64,000 nt of DNA, taken from Uliginosibacterium gangwonense DSM 18521 (GTDB taxonomy: Bacteria; Pseudomonadota; Gammaproteobacteria; Burkholderiales; Rhodocyclaceae). Shown here piece by piece: positions 54,349-63,756 of this stretch. Location: contig NZ_KB892834.1 in NCBI RefSeq assembly GCF_000373965.1, positions 116,600-180,599 on the forward strand. The letters are read 5' to 3'. How positions within the stretch are numbered: position 1 is the first letter of the stretch; each line of letters begins with the position of its first letter. A model generated the notes under the pieces. The model saw only the letters and a list, made by a program, of their open reading frames with translations. It was not told where the DNA came from and did no database searches. Position numbers and translations under genes: made by a program.

Positions 54349-55992
54349 TTACTGCGCCTCCAGCGTGAAGGACGCATCAATTTTCTGCTGGCTCGTGCTG
54401 ACCGTTGCCCCCAGGAATTGATAATTCATATGACGCAAGTAAAGGCTGCTGTTGCCATACCATTGGAATGACACCATGCCACTGTTGCCATTGAGCGCGG
54501 CCACCTTGCGGAAGCTTGCATCACTTTTGAAGACCGTGGTGTTGACATAGGGGTCCAGCCACACAAGATTCTTTTTATCTGCCGCAGCAAACCAGCCCAA
54601 GCCCGCACTACGGTTGGCCTGGGTGGCTGCATTGCCACTTGGCCAGCGTGTGGGGTTGGCGCTATCGATGCGCAGGTAGTAGCCAGGGTATCCCACCGCC
54701 TCAAAGGAAACCAGGGTGCTGTCTGTCGGGTCAGCCAGCCCGGCCACGGGCCGCCAGTCAAAATCCACCGGCAACTGCCCATTGGCTGTATCACTCAGAT
54801 TCGTGATCATGCCGTGGAACCAGGAATGGGCCACGTAGAACGGCACACTGCTCTCCGAATAGGTAGTCTTGATATGGGAGACCTTATAGCGTGCCTTGAG
54901 CGCATCCAGCTCGGCCTGTGTGACGCGTACCGTATTGGCATGGCGCACCCCGACGGGCAATGAATAATCGGTGCCGCTGGCAAGCTTGGTCCAGGTCGCC
55001 GGATCGGCATCCAGATTGGTCGTGGTCCAGCAACCGAACACCCCACCGTTGCCGTAGTAATCGGCATACAGATACCACTTCGCCTGCCCGGGCACCTTGA
55101 TGATCAACGGCCCTTCGGTTCCCTGCATCACACTCTGCGTGCTGCCCCGTGTCAGGTAATTCGAAGAGATGCGGCTAAAGCTGCCCGCCGTCAAGGCGGC
55201 GCCAGAAGAGCGGGCAACCTGGATATCCTTGCCCGCGCTGGTTTCATCTTTGTAGAAGAGGTAGTTCAAACCGTTATATGACGTAACCGTAGCATCAATC
55301 TCGTCATACCCAGGGTCAAACAATACCTCCGGCGTCGCACTGACCAGGGAATTGAAATCGGTGGTATAGCTCACATAGGTGCGGTTACGGTCGGCATTGC
55401 CCGACCACACAATGGCATACTGACCACGCGTGGAGTCGAAATACGCCTCTGGAGCCCAGGCGTGCGGTTGTGTATTGCTCCCCAGGGAACTGGTCAAGGT
55501 GAGAAAACGCGGATTGCTGAAGGTGATCAGATCCGCCGAATCGGCCACAAAAATGCGGGGGCTGGGGTGATTCCAATAATTCGAATCGTTGACCGACAAG
55601 GTCCAATCAGTCGCAATATAGACAAAGCTGCCATCGTTCTTTCGCAGAATGAAAGGATCGCGGATGTGTCCAGAACCAGCAATGCCAGCAATAGTGGTCG
55701 GTGCCTCATACACAGGCTGACCACCATTCAGGCTCGTCCAGTTCAAACCATCCGCGCTATATGCCAAATGCAATGAATCGTTTGCCAGATCCTGGTTCGG
55801 CCCGAAGTAAGACATCACCCAGGCCACCGTATTGTCTGACGGTGCGCTCACTGCAGCAACACCCGCTTTGGACGAAGTTGAATCACTGGCACTACTGGAA
55901 CTCCCTGCGCCACAGGCGGCAAGGAAGGCCGAGGCCAAACACATCAACGCCCCCGCCAACCAAGCCTTCACAGGCTGGATGCTTGTCTTCAT
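54349..55992 (-). CDS. GH43 arabinanase-like lipoprotein with AbfB-type (CBM42-like) domain
   Basis: 547 residues. Lipobox FLAAC with Cys27, then a Ser-rich linker. GH43 five-blade propeller motifs: GHIRDPFI (base Asp), WAPEAYF, DEIDATV (modulating Asp) and GTEGPLII (acid Glu). Residues from about 410 to 547 (SFEAVGYPGYYLRIDSAN, SLYLRHMNYQF) look like an arabinofuranose-binding AbfB domain. It probably trims arabinan side chains of pectin at the outer membrane or cell surface. It converges with the pectate lyase gene. Confidence 0.88.
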   Translation of the reverse strand: MKTSIQPVKAWLAGALMCLASAFLAACGAGSSSSASDSTSSKAGVAAVSAPSDNTVAWVMSYFGPNQDLANDSLHLAYSADGLNWTSLNGGQPVYEAPTTIAGIAGSGHIRDPFILRKNDGSFVYIATDWTLSVNDSNYWNHPSPRIFVADSADLITFSNPRFLTLTSSLGSNTQPHAWAPEAYFDSTRGQYAIVWSGNADRNRTYVSYTTDFNSLVSATPEVLFDPGYDEIDATVTSYNGLNYLFYKDETSAGKDIQVARSSGAALTAGSFSRISSNYLTRGSTQSVMQGTEGPLIIKVPGQAKWYLYADYYGNGGVFGCWTTTNLDADPATWTKLASGTDYSLPVGVRHANTVRVTQAELDALKARYKVSHIKTTYSESSVPFYVAHSWFHGMITNLSDTANGQLPVDFDWRPVAGLADPTDSTLVSFEAVGYPGYYLRIDSANPTRWPSGNAATQANRSAGLGWFAAADKKNLVWLDPYVNTTVFKSDASFRKVAALNGNSGMVSFQWYGNSSLYLRHMNYQFLGATVSTSQQKIDASFTLEAQ

Positions 55993-56261
55993 AAGGTCTG
56001 TCTCCTCTGGGAATGCCCCGCGTTCTATCCGGTCGAATGCCGTGCGAGATCAAATCCATGCTAGGCGACGTACCCCTATGTAGCCAGGACGATTTGAGCC
56101 CCTGGCGAGAAAATCCATACAAAAAGCAAAACCTTAGATATCAGTCAGTGCCCCATCACCGTTAAACCGTATTGCATAATCAAAAATTGGCGGGCAGAAG
56201 CAACTTTGGCATGATTTTACTTACACCTAAAACCCATACCAATATCATGCAGTGCCAAAAA

Positions 56262-56699
56262 TTACCGTCTCCGCCATTTCTGCGCGGCAGGCATCGCCTC
56301 TTCAATCGGAATGAGTTGCACTTGCCCGTGGCGCACACCGGTTTCTGCGATCACCCCTTGGGCGAAGGCTTTGATCTGTTCGGTGGCTCCACGCAGGATG
56401 ACCGTTTCAACACAGTCCTCGTGGCTGATGTGTGCGTGCATGGTGGCAATGGCCAGATCATGGTGGTCATGTTGCATGTCCGTCAGCCGACTGGAAAGTT
56501 GGCGTTCATGATGATCAAACACATAGCTGAGTACGGCCACGCAATGCTTGGCCGCACCGGTGCCCAGGTCGCGCTCGCCCAGCTCACGGCGCAACAGATC
56601 GCGCACGGCTTCGGAACGGTTGGCGTAGCCGCGCTGGCGGATCAGTTCATCGAAGGCGTCAGCCAATTCGTCATCCAGTGAAATCGTCAGTCTTTGCAT
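56262..56699 (-). CDS. nikR: Nickel-responsive regulator NikR
   Basis: 145 residues. N-terminal ribbon-helix-helix (MQRLTISLDDELADAFDELI) and C-terminal ACT-like metal domain. The nickel ligands match E. coli by position with a shift of one: His77, His88, His90 and Cys96 in QHDHHDLAIATMHAHISHEDC. GGAG lies 6 bases before the ATG at 56699. It is divergent from the ECF transporter genes and probably represses them when nickel is sufficient. Confidence 0.94.
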   Translation of the reverse strand: MQRLTISLDDELADAFDELIRQRGYANRSEAVRDLLRRELGERDLGTGAAKHCVAVLSYVFDHHERQLSSRLTDMQHDHHDLAIATMHAHISHEDCVETVILRGATEQIKAFAQGVIAETGVRHGQVQLIPIEEAMPAAQKWRRR

Positions 56700-56868
56700 G
56701 CTGGGCTCCAAGTCTTGAGCCTCAAGAATAGCGCGTTTGGCTGATATGGATCACGCACTACGCAAAACGACACATTGACGGCTCCACATACTTCATACAA
56801 ACTACGAAAACTTCTTACGGATGATGTGGCGAGCACTGGCTGCTGCCATTTGCCTGGGGAAACTAGCG

Positions 56869-57936
56869 ATGCATATCCCTGACGGTTACCTGAGCCCTAC
56901 CACCTGCGCGGCCACCTATGCGCTGGCCTTGCCTGTTTGGTATCTGGCTTTTGCCAAGCTCCAGCGCCTGTTGCATACCCGCACCGTGCCGCTGATCGCG
57001 GTGTTTTCCGCCTTCAGCTTTGTCATCATGATGTTCAACCTGCCACTGCCGGGGGGCACCACCGGCCATGCGGTGGGCATGGCCATTGCTGCGATTGTGC
57101 TGGGGCCGTGGGCATCGGTAGTGGCGATTTCGATTGCGCTACTCATCCAGGCCGTATTCTTTGGGGACGGTGGCATCACCAGCTATGGTGCAAACTGCCT
57201 GAACATGGCCATCGTGGGTAGCTGGGTCGCGCACTGGATTTACCAGCTCGTAGCCAAGGGCGCCGCTGCCGGCCCCACACGTCGCATCTTTGCCGCAGGC
57301 TTGGCGGGCTATGTTGCGATTAATGCGGCAGCCTTGCTGACAGCCGTAGAGTTTGGCATCCAGCCGATGTTCTTCCATGATGCCAGTGGCACCCCGTTGT
57401 ATGCACCTTATCCTCTTGGCATTGCCATCCCGGCCATGATGATCGGCCATGTCACCTTTGCCGGGCTGGCGGAGCTGGTGATTTCGGCCGGGCTTGTTGC
57501 CTATCTGCAACGCGCCAACCCGGAGTTGCTGGGTGCGGCAGCCCGTCCTGGGGGCACCCATGCTCAGGGCGGACGGTCTGCACGGGCGCTGTGGTATATG
57601 CTAGCTGGGTTGATGATCCTCTCCCCACTGGGCCTGCTTGCCGCAGGTACAGCCTGGGGCGAGTGGAGTGCGGAAGACTTTGCGGATGCGCAGGCCCGGC
57701 AGGAGATGCTGCTTGCGTCTGCCAACGCGGCACCTCCGGCTGATGTGCCACAAGGGCTGAAGGCACTTTCCGGCTTATGGAGCGCACCGATACCAGACTA
57801 TGCCCCCAGCTTTATGCACAGTGCACATTTTGGTTATATGCTCTCTGCAATAGTGGGATGTGGCCTGATTCTGCTCACCTTCCTATTGCTATCCCGATTC
57901 CGCGCCAAAAAGGAACTCGCGCCTTCGCAACAATGA
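56869..57936 (+). CDS. nikMN: ECF transporter substrate-binding/accessory fusion NikMN (CbiM family)
   Basis: 355 residues. The mature start MHIPDGYLSP is essential in this family because the free N-terminus and His2 bind the metal; this decides the ATG at 56869 over one at 56821. Membrane core with HAVGMAIAAIVLGPWASVV and IQAVFFGDGGITSYGANCLN. From about 240 on, an extra two-helix periplasmic domain resembles NikN/CbiN (PDGLE type). NikR next door argues for nickel rather than cobalt. Confidence 0.9.
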   Translation: MHIPDGYLSPTTCAATYALALPVWYLAFAKLQRLLHTRTVPLIAVFSAFSFVIMMFNLPLPGGTTGHAVGMAIAAIVLGPWASVVAISIALLIQAVFFGDGGITSYGANCLNMAIVGSWVAHWIYQLVAKGAAAGPTRRIFAAGLAGYVAINAAALLTAVEFGIQPMFFHDASGTPLYAPYPLGIAIPAMMIGHVTFAGLAELVISAGLVAYLQRANPELLGAAARPGGTHAQGGRSARALWYMLAGLMILSPLGLLAAGTAWGEWSAEDFADAQARQEMLLASANAAPPADVPQGLKALSGLWSAPIPDYAPSFMHSAHFGYMLSAIVGCGLILLTFLLLSRFRAKKELAPSQQ

Positions 57937-57981
57937 GCATACGCATGGAACCTCTCCGATTCCCTCAATATCTTTTGTCGC

Positions 57982-58830
57982 ATGTGCACGCCCGCTGCAA
58001 TTCCTGAGAAGCGTCGCCCACATGGCTTCGCTGCAAAATTGGCGCATGGCCTGACGCAAGCTTTGGAACACGCGCTGGAAGCGGAATCGTTCGGCGCCCG
58101 GCAAGGATTATTGCAAGGGCTTGACCCACGCATCAAACTGGCAGGTTGTGGGTTATTGATTTTGGGTGGGGTACTCGCCAAATCACTGATCATGCTGGCC
58201 GTGCTTTTCCTGTGCTGCCTGAGCTTGGCATATGCCTCGCAGATTCCTCTGGCGCGGCTCGCCAAGCAGGTTTGGCTGGGGGTGCTGTTCTTCACCGGGG
58301 TCATCGCCTTGCCAGCCGTGGTGCTGGTGCCAGGCCAGGTGCTTTGGCATTTGCCCCTCACCGGCTGGCCGATCAGCCTGCAAGGGCTGCGCAGTGCGGC
58401 CTTTTTGATCGGGCGGGCGGAAACCTCAGCCACGCTGGCTGTGCTACTGGTACTCACCACACCTTGGCCGCATGTCCTCAAGGCCATGCGCAGCCTGGGC
58501 ATGCCGGTGGTACTGGTGGCTATCTTGGGGATGACACACCGTTACATCTTTGTGCTGCTGCACACAGCCATGCAGATGTTCGAGGCCCGCCGCAGCCGCA
58601 TCGCGGCCCCCATGCTCAGTCGCCAGAAACGCCAGATGACGATGGCAGCGGTGGGGGTGCTGTTGGACAAGAGCATCCAGTTGAGTGGCGATATCCATCT
58701 GGCCATGATTTCGCGTGGCTATCGCGGTGACATCCATCTGCTGGACGAATTCCGAACCCGGCAGCGCGACTGGTGGGCCTTGGGCCTCGCGCTGATCGCC
58801 CCAACCCTAATCGTGTGGCTGCAAGCATGA
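57982..58830 (+). CDS. nikQ: ECF transporter permease (T component), NikQ/CbiQ
   Basis: 282 residues with about five or six membrane helices and cytoplasmic coupling motifs EARRSRIAAP and MISRGYRGDIH (the Ala-Arg-Arg type pairs). It couples the binding component to the ATPase. The start is not certain: the ATG at 57982 has no ribosome binding site, but earlier in-frame starts are blocked by stops. It overlaps the ATPase gene (ATGA). Confidence 0.9.
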   Translation: MCTPAAIPEKRRPHGFAAKLAHGLTQALEHALEAESFGARQGLLQGLDPRIKLAGCGLLILGGVLAKSLIMLAVLFLCCLSLAYASQIPLARLAKQVWLGVLFFTGVIALPAVVLVPGQVLWHLPLTGWPISLQGLRSAAFLIGRAETSATLAVLLVLTTPWPHVLKAMRSLGMPVVLVAILGMTHRYIFVLLHTAMQMFEARRSRIAAPMLSRQKRQMTMAAVGVLLDKSIQLSGDIHLAMISRGYRGDIHLLDEFRTRQRDWWALGLALIAPTLIVWLQA

Positions 58831-59678
58831 CTGAACCCATTTTTGCGCTGGAAGATGTGTCCTTCGCCTATCCCCGCCACCCGGCGCTGGCGCATATTTC
58901 GCTGCGCATTCAGGCGGGGCAGCGCATAGCCTTGCTGGGTGCGAACGGTTCGGGCAAATCCACCCTGCTCAAGCTGCTCGATGCGCTCTACTTTCCGACT
59001 CAGGGCACTTTGAAGGCGTTCGGGGATGCCCTCAGCGAAGAGCGTTTTGCAGATGAAGCGGTGAATTTTGCATTCCGGCGCCGGGTGGGGCTGGTCTTCC
59101 AGAACCCGGACATCCAGATCTTCAACCCCACGGTGTTCGATGAGATCACCTTCGGCCCCTTGCAAATGGGTTGGCCGCGCGAGGAAATCCTGCGCCGTAC
59201 CGATGCCATCCTGGCCCGCTTTGGCATTGCCCATCTGAAGGATCGGGCGCCCCATCGACTCTCCGGGGGGGAGAAGAAACGTGTGGCGCTGGCCTCGGTG
59301 TTGATTCTGGAGCCTGAAGTGCTGCTGCTCGACGAACCCACTGCCGCGCTCGACCCGGAAAGCCAGGGCGAAGTGATCCGCTTCCTGATTGAAAGCCAGG
59401 GCGGTGGGCGCACCATCATCACGGCCACGCACGACCTGGAGATCGTTGCCGATATTGCCGATTACGCCTTTGTCCTGGCCGGGGGGAAACTGGTAGCAGA
59501 AGGCACACCGGCAGAAATCCTTGCCAACGAGGCGCTCCTGCGCGACACGCATCTGGCCCACGCGCACTGGCATCGCCACGCCGACGGGGCGCTGCATGCG
59601 CATGTCCACGCCCATCGCCATGATCACGCCCATGCGGACGGGCCTTCACGCTATCGCGCGATCAAGCGCAACGCCTGA
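58827..59678 (+). CDS. nikO: ECF transporter ATPase NikO/CbiO with His-rich tail
   Basis: 283 residues. Walker A GANGSGKST, Q-loop VFQNPDIQIF, signature LSGGEKKRVALASVL, Walker B LLLLDEPTAALDP and switch His in TATHDLEIV. From about residue 242 a tail carries 12 histidines alternating with Ala, Arg and Asp, likely a metal store or sensor. The ATG at 58827 overlaps the nikQ stop. Confidence 0.93.
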   Translation: MTEPIFALEDVSFAYPRHPALAHISLRIQAGQRIALLGANGSGKSTLLKLLDALYFPTQGTLKAFGDALSEERFADEAVNFAFRRRVGLVFQNPDIQIFNPTVFDEITFGPLQMGWPREEILRRTDAILARFGIAHLKDRAPHRLSGGEKKRVALASVLILEPEVLLLDEPTAALDPESQGEVIRFLIESQGGGRTIITATHDLEIVADIADYAFVLAGGKLVAEGTPAEILANEALLRDTHLAHAHWHRHADGALHAHVHAHRHDHAHADGPSRYRAIKRNA

Positions 59679-59693
59679 AATACAACGCGGCGC

Positions 59694-59731
59694 ACAAAAC
59701 AAAAACGGCCTATGCAGGAGCATAAGCCGTT
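59694..59731 (-). terminator. Terminator of tRNA-Lys
   Basis: On the minus strand AACGGCTTATGC and GCATAGGCCGTT pair (one mismatch or wobble) around TCCT, followed by TTTTGTTTTG. It begins 11 bases past the tRNA 3' end. Confidence 0.85.
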
Positions 59732-59741
59732 CAAGTGGATT

Positions 59742-59817
<76 letters not shown>

Positions 59818-59897
59818 AACCGAGGGCGCTACTATAGCAAAGGCCAAAGCCAATTTGAAGCCCCTTGGTGCAGAAAATCTGCTGTGCAGGGGCGTTC

Positions 59898-60920
59898 TTA
59901 GAGCACGACCGGTTCCATCTCCAACGCAATACCGAAACGTTCGACCACATCGCGCCGCACCGATGCCACCACGCGCAACACATCTGTCCCCAGTGCGCCG
60001 CCCATGTTCACTAGCACCAGCGCCTGATGCTCGTACATCCCAACAGGGCCATCGGCATGGCCTTTCCAGCCACACTTTTCAATGAGCCAGCCTGCGGCAA
60101 TCTTCTCATGCCCATCCGGCTGCGGGTAATGTGGCATATCGGGGTTGAATTCAAGCAGCTTCTTGCAACGCTCAACGCTGACGACCGGGTTTTTGAAGAA
60201 GCTGCCTGCATTGCCGATCACCGCCGGATCAGGCAGCTTGCGCTGGCGGATGGCAATCACCGCTTCCATGACCTGGGCAGGGCGTGGCGCAACAATCCCG
60301 CGCGAGGACATCTCGCGGGCCAGATCAGCGTAGCGCAGAATGGGCAACCAGCGTTTGGGCAGGCGGAAGGTCACCGCCGTCACCGCAAAACGGTTGGCCG
60401 CATCCTGCTTGAAGATGCTGTCGCGGTAGGCAAAGCAGCAGGCTTCACGGTCAAAGCTCACCAGGGTGCCACTGCGCAGGTCAACGGCTTCGAGCGAATG
60501 AATGCATTCGCCCACCTCCAGGCCGTAGGCACCAATGTTCTGGATGGGTGCGGCACCGACCGTGCCAGGAATCAGCGCTAGGTTTTCCAGCCCCGGCCAG
60601 CCCATCTCCAGCGTCCAGGCAACAAATTCGTGCCAATTCTCACCTGCCCCAGCGCGCACGTAGTGGGCGTCATCATCGCTGGCCACCAGTTCGCGGCCAG
60701 GGATGCACATACGCAGCACCGTGGCGTCCACGTCACCCGACACGACGATATTGCTGCCCCCACCCAGCACAAAAAAGCGCTCCCCGGTGAGCCCCCCACC
60801 CCGAACCAGCTCCACGAGCTGGCCTGCGGAGACGATTTCCGCAAAACGACGGGCCCGCCCCGGCAGGCGTAAGGTGTTGAGGGTGTCGAGCGGATAGTCT
60901 TTCTGAAAAACGGTGGGCAT
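59898..60920 (-). CDS. murB: UDP-N-acetylenolpyruvoylglucosamine reductase
   Basis: 340 residues, FAD enzyme of peptidoglycan precursor synthesis. FAD-binding [12 protein letters not shown] and [16 protein letters not shown], the catalytic Ser in [10 protein letters not shown], and a long type I C-terminus. AGGAA lies 4 bases before the ATG at 60920; a longer frame to 61067 is unsupported. Confidence 0.95.
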   Translation of the reverse strand: MPTVFQKDYPLDTLNTLRLPGRARRFAEIVSAGQLVELVRGGGLTGERFFVLGGGSNIVVSGDVDATVLRMCIPGRELVASDDDAHYVRAGAGENWHEFVAWTLEMGWPGLENLALIPGTVGAAPIQNIGAYGLEVGECIHSLEAVDLRSGTLVSFDREACCFAYRDSIFKQDAANRFAVTAVTFRLPKRWLPILRYADLAREMSSRGIVAPRPAQVMEAVIAIRQRKLPDPAVIGNAGSFFKNPVVSVERCKKLLEFNPDMPHYPQPDGHEKIAAGWLIEKCGWKGHADGPVGMYEHQALVLVNMGGALGTDVLRVVASVRRDVVERFGIALEMEPVVL

Positions 60921-60945
60921 GGCGTTCCTGTGAAAAGGATTGTGT

Positions 60946-61125
60946 TCAGCGCACTGCGGCAATACGCTGAACAAAATCCCCTTCACCACGCTTGAGCGCA
61001 CGCTGGAACCGTTGCCGTTCAGCCTGCCGTTGGGCTTTGCCCGATTTTTGATGCGCCCCGGCGCCATTGCGCTGACGCATGGCCACGATAATGGGGTTAC
61101 GTGGCTTGGATGCCTTCAATTTCAT
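60946..61125 (-). CDS. Small basic protein, uncharacterised
   Basis: 59 residues, strongly basic ([20 protein letters not shown], then [20 protein letters not shown]), likely nucleic-acid or ribosome associated. I recall similar short proteins in Neisseriales relatives. GGAG sits 9 bases before the ATG at 61125. Only 25 bases separate it from murB, so the two may be co-transcribed. Confidence 0.7.
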   Translation of the reverse strand: MKLKASKPRNPIIVAMRQRNGAGAHQKSGKAQRQAERQRFQRALKRGEGDFVQRIAAVR

Positions 61126-61209
61126 ACCTTCACACTCCAAAAAGAAACCGTCCCGGCCAAAAATAGCCGGGGTTGGGATGATACTGCCTTTATGGGCCCC
61201 CGCCCTACA

Positions 61210-61428
61210 CTACTTGGCCGCTTCGTCAGCGGCTTTGAGCCGTTGCTCGGCCTGGGCGTTGGCAGCATCAAGCTGGGCGCGGATCTGCGCCTCCTGCTGC
61301 TTGGCCTGCTCGGCCTGTTTGGCCTGGGCGGCCGCCACCGTCGCAGCGGTCGAGGCACTCTCGGTCAGCCCGCAGGCGCTCAGCCCCAGGCAGACGAACA
61401 ATACTGGTACAACCCGATGCAGGCACAT
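61210..61428 (-). CDS. Small lipoprotein with coiled coil
   Basis: 72 residues. Signal with lipobox LSAC (Cys19), then an Ala/Gln/Lys-rich helix (AAQAKQAEQAKQQEAQIRAQ), like a Lpp-style or alanine-zipper lipoprotein of the envelope. AAGGAGG lies 6 bases before the ATG at 61428. Function unknown. Confidence 0.8.
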   Translation of the reverse strand: MCLHRVVPVLFVCLGLSACGLTESASTAATVAAAQAKQAEQAKQQEAQIRAQLDAANAQAEQRLKAADEAAK

Positions 61429-61526
61429 TATGGGCCTCCTTGAATCGAACATTCGTGACACGCGGCAAGCACAAGCGGCGTTGAGGCCTTATCATCGCAA
61501 CTTTTCAGCAGCCCTCATTTGCATCT

Positions 61527-62429
61527 ATGTGGTTCCGCAACCTTCAACTGTACCGCCTGCCCCCCCACTGGGACATGACCGCTGATCGCCTCTCCGAGCA
61601 GCTTGCCCGCCTGGTCTTCCAACCCTGCGGGAGCCAGGATCAGGCCACCCAGGGGTGGTCCGCCCCCTTGCAAGACGCCCTCGTCCACAGTGTAGACGGT
61701 CAGTGGATGATCGCCCTGGGCGTGGAGCAACGTCTGCTGCCCTCTTCAGTCGTCAAGCAGGTGGCCGAAGATCGCGCCGAGGAATTGGAAGCCCAGCAAG
61801 GCTTCAAGCCCGGCCGCAAGCAGATGAAAGAGATCAAGGAAGCCGTCACCCAGGAATTGCTGCCGCGTGCCTTCACCCGCCGCCGCAAAGTGTACGCCTG
61901 GATCGACCCGAAGGATGGTTATCTGGCCGTGGATGCTTCCAGCCGCACCGCAGCCGAGCCCCTGATCGAATGCCTGCACAAGGCGCTCGACGAATTGCCG
62001 CTGAAGCTTTTGAACACCGAGATGAGCCCCGGTGCTGCGATGACAGGTTGGCTCGCCGGGGGCGAAGCGCCCGATGGCTTCACCATTGATCAGGATTGCG
62101 AGCTGCGTGCCGTGACCGATGAGGCCAGCGCCGTGCGCTACGTGCGCCACAGCCTAGAAGGGGAGGAAATCCGCGACCACATCGCTGCGGGCAAGCAGGT
62201 TTCCAAGCTGGCGCTGACCTTTGACGACAAGGTGAGCTTCATCCTGACCGACAAGTTCGAGATCAAGCGCCTGACCCCACTGGATACGTTGACCGATGAA
62301 GGCGGCGCCTCTGATGCAGCCACGCGCGAAGAGCAGTTTGATGCCGATTTCGCGCTGATGACCGGCGAGCTGCGTCGCCTGATCCCGGCCGTGCTTGAAG
62401 CGCTGGGCGGGGAGCAGGAAACCATCTGA
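61527..62429 (+). CDS. rdgC: Recombination-associated protein RdgC
   Basis: 300 residues (E. coli RdgC 303). Ring-shaped DNA-binding protein that limits RecA. Family features: MWFRNLQLYRL, GFKPGRKQMKEIKE, LPRAFTRRRKVYAWIDP and RAVTDEASAVRYVRHSL. Its stop overlaps the next start (TGATG). Confidence 0.95.
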   Translation: MWFRNLQLYRLPPHWDMTADRLSEQLARLVFQPCGSQDQATQGWSAPLQDALVHSVDGQWMIALGVEQRLLPSSVVKQVAEDRAEELEAQQGFKPGRKQMKEIKEAVTQELLPRAFTRRRKVYAWIDPKDGYLAVDASSRTAAEPLIECLHKALDELPLKLLNTEMSPGAAMTGWLAGGEAPDGFTIDQDCELRAVTDEASAVRYVRHSLEGEEIRDHIAAGKQVSKLALTFDDKVSFILTDKFEIKRLTPLDTLTDEGGASDAATREEQFDADFALMTGELRRLIPAVLEALGGEQETI

Positions 62430-62911
62430 TGCGGGCCTATCTGGCTGGCCCGGATGTTTTCCGCCCGGATGCCCTGGCCTGGGCGGAAGCCGCCCGGGCC
62501 TTGTGCCACGCCCACGGGGTGGAAGCACTCATCCCGCTGGATGGCAACGCGAGTGATGCCGTGGGGATCTACCAGCAGAACATCGCCATGATCCATGCGG
62601 CTGACGTGGTGCTGGCCAACCTGAACGCCTTTCGGGGGGCCGAGCCGGATTCGGGCACCTGTTTCGAGGTGGGCTTTGCGCTGGCGCTGGGCAAGCGGGT
62701 CATCGGCTATGTGGCCGAGCGCATCGACACCACCACGCAAGTGGCACGCTGGCAGGCCCAGGACCTGACTGCACGTGACGGGCGCCTGTTTGACCGTGAT
62801 GGTCAGCAGGTGGAGCACTTCGGCCTGCCGCTCAACCTGATGCTGGCCGTCCCCGCCAAAATCGTGGAAGGCGATCTGGCCGCTGCGCTGGCCGCACTCC
62901 ACGCTACCTGA
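62429..62911 (+). CDS. Nucleoside 2-deoxyribosyltransferase
   Basis: 160 residues. AYLAGPDVF opens the Rossmann-like fold; the nucleophile Glu is in SGTCFEVGFALALGKRVIGY. It exchanges or hydrolyses deoxyribose on bases in nucleotide salvage. Coupled to rdgC by overlap. Confidence 0.9.
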   Translation: MRAYLAGPDVFRPDALAWAEAARALCHAHGVEALIPLDGNASDAVGIYQQNIAMIHAADVVLANLNAFRGAEPDSGTCFEVGFALALGKRVIGYVAERIDTTTQVARWQAQDLTARDGRLFDRDGQQVEHFGLPLNLMLAVPAKIVEGDLAAALAALHAT

Positions 62912-62919
62912 TTGATCAA

Positions 62920-63756
62920 TCAATCCGCAGTTAGGAAGTTGCGATTCGCCGTGGCCAGATTCAGCTCTACTTCCGCATCATCCTTGAGCGCCACGCCGGA
63001 AATCTTGCGCCGCCGTGACTCACTCAGCAGATAACACAGCTTGTGCGCAGCAGCCGGGGCAGGCAGCCCTGCCGGGCGCACGTTGGAGATGCAGTTGCGC
63101 GTGGCATCCGTCATGCCGGGGCGGGGCGTGTGGGTGAAATAGACCCCCAGGCTATCCGGTGAAGACAAACCGGGGCGCTCCCCCACCAGCACCACCACAA
63201 TTGCCGCCTTGAGCAAGGCACCAATCTCGTCGCCCACCGCCACCCGCCCCTGATTGACCAAGGCCACCGGCGCAATGCGCCAGCGCTCGGCCTGCAACAA
63301 GAGCAACACGGCTTCGAGCAAGGGGACTGCCTGACGCTGTACGGCGTAGGCCGACAAACCGTCGGCCACGACAAACGCCACATCAAAACAGATGTCGGCA
63401 CCATCTTCGGCCTGCTCCATCACATTCGCATTCAGCGCCCGCGAACAAGCCTGAAGCACCTCAATTGATTTGTCATCCAGGCGACGCCCCAAGTCCGGCC
63501 TTTGCAGATAGGTGCTGCGATCAGCCGCCTTGCTTGATACGCGCAGCGTCTGCAGCCCAAGTGCTGCGAGTGCGGTTTCGATCTCATCCCAATCGGGCCG
63601 GGCATGTACTGCATCTCGTGCCCGTGCGTGCGCGAGCTGGAATTCCAGTTGCGCCTGGGTCGGCAGGCTCACCCCGGCGCGCCCCAGCGCGATACGTGCA
63701 TCGGTAAAACGGCGCAACCCCGTCCAGGGGTCCAGGCGAATGACATTGGGTTTCAT
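62920..63756 (-). CDS. eutC: Ethanolamine ammonia-lyase small subunit
   Basis: 278 residues. Features: DDKSIEVLQACSRALNANVM, FVVADGLSAYAVQRQ, VALVNQGRVAVGDEIG, LVGERPGLSSPDSLGVYFTH and CISNVRPAGLP. With EutB it forms the adenosylcobalamin-dependent lyase that splits ethanolamine to acetaldehyde and ammonia. The start overlaps the eutB stop (ATGA). Confidence 0.96.
   Translation of the reverse strand: MKPNVIRLDPWTGLRRFTDARIALGRAGVSLPTQAQLEFQLAHARARDAVHARPDWDEIETALAALGLQTLRVSSKAADRSTYLQRPDLGRRLDDKSIEVLQACSRALNANVMEQAEDGADICFDVAFVVADGLSAYAVQRQAVPLLEAVLLLLQAERWRIAPVALVNQGRVAVGDEIGALLKAAIVVVLVGERPGLSSPDSLGVYFTHTPRPGMTDATRNCISNVRPAGLPAPAAAHKLCYLLSESRRRKISGVALKDDAEVELNLATANRNFLTAD

Noticed and set aside
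56712-56868. Possible NikR operator before nikMN
   Set aside because: Only a TCATAC half site is visible; no GTATGA partner at the E. coli spacing, so I do not annotate it.
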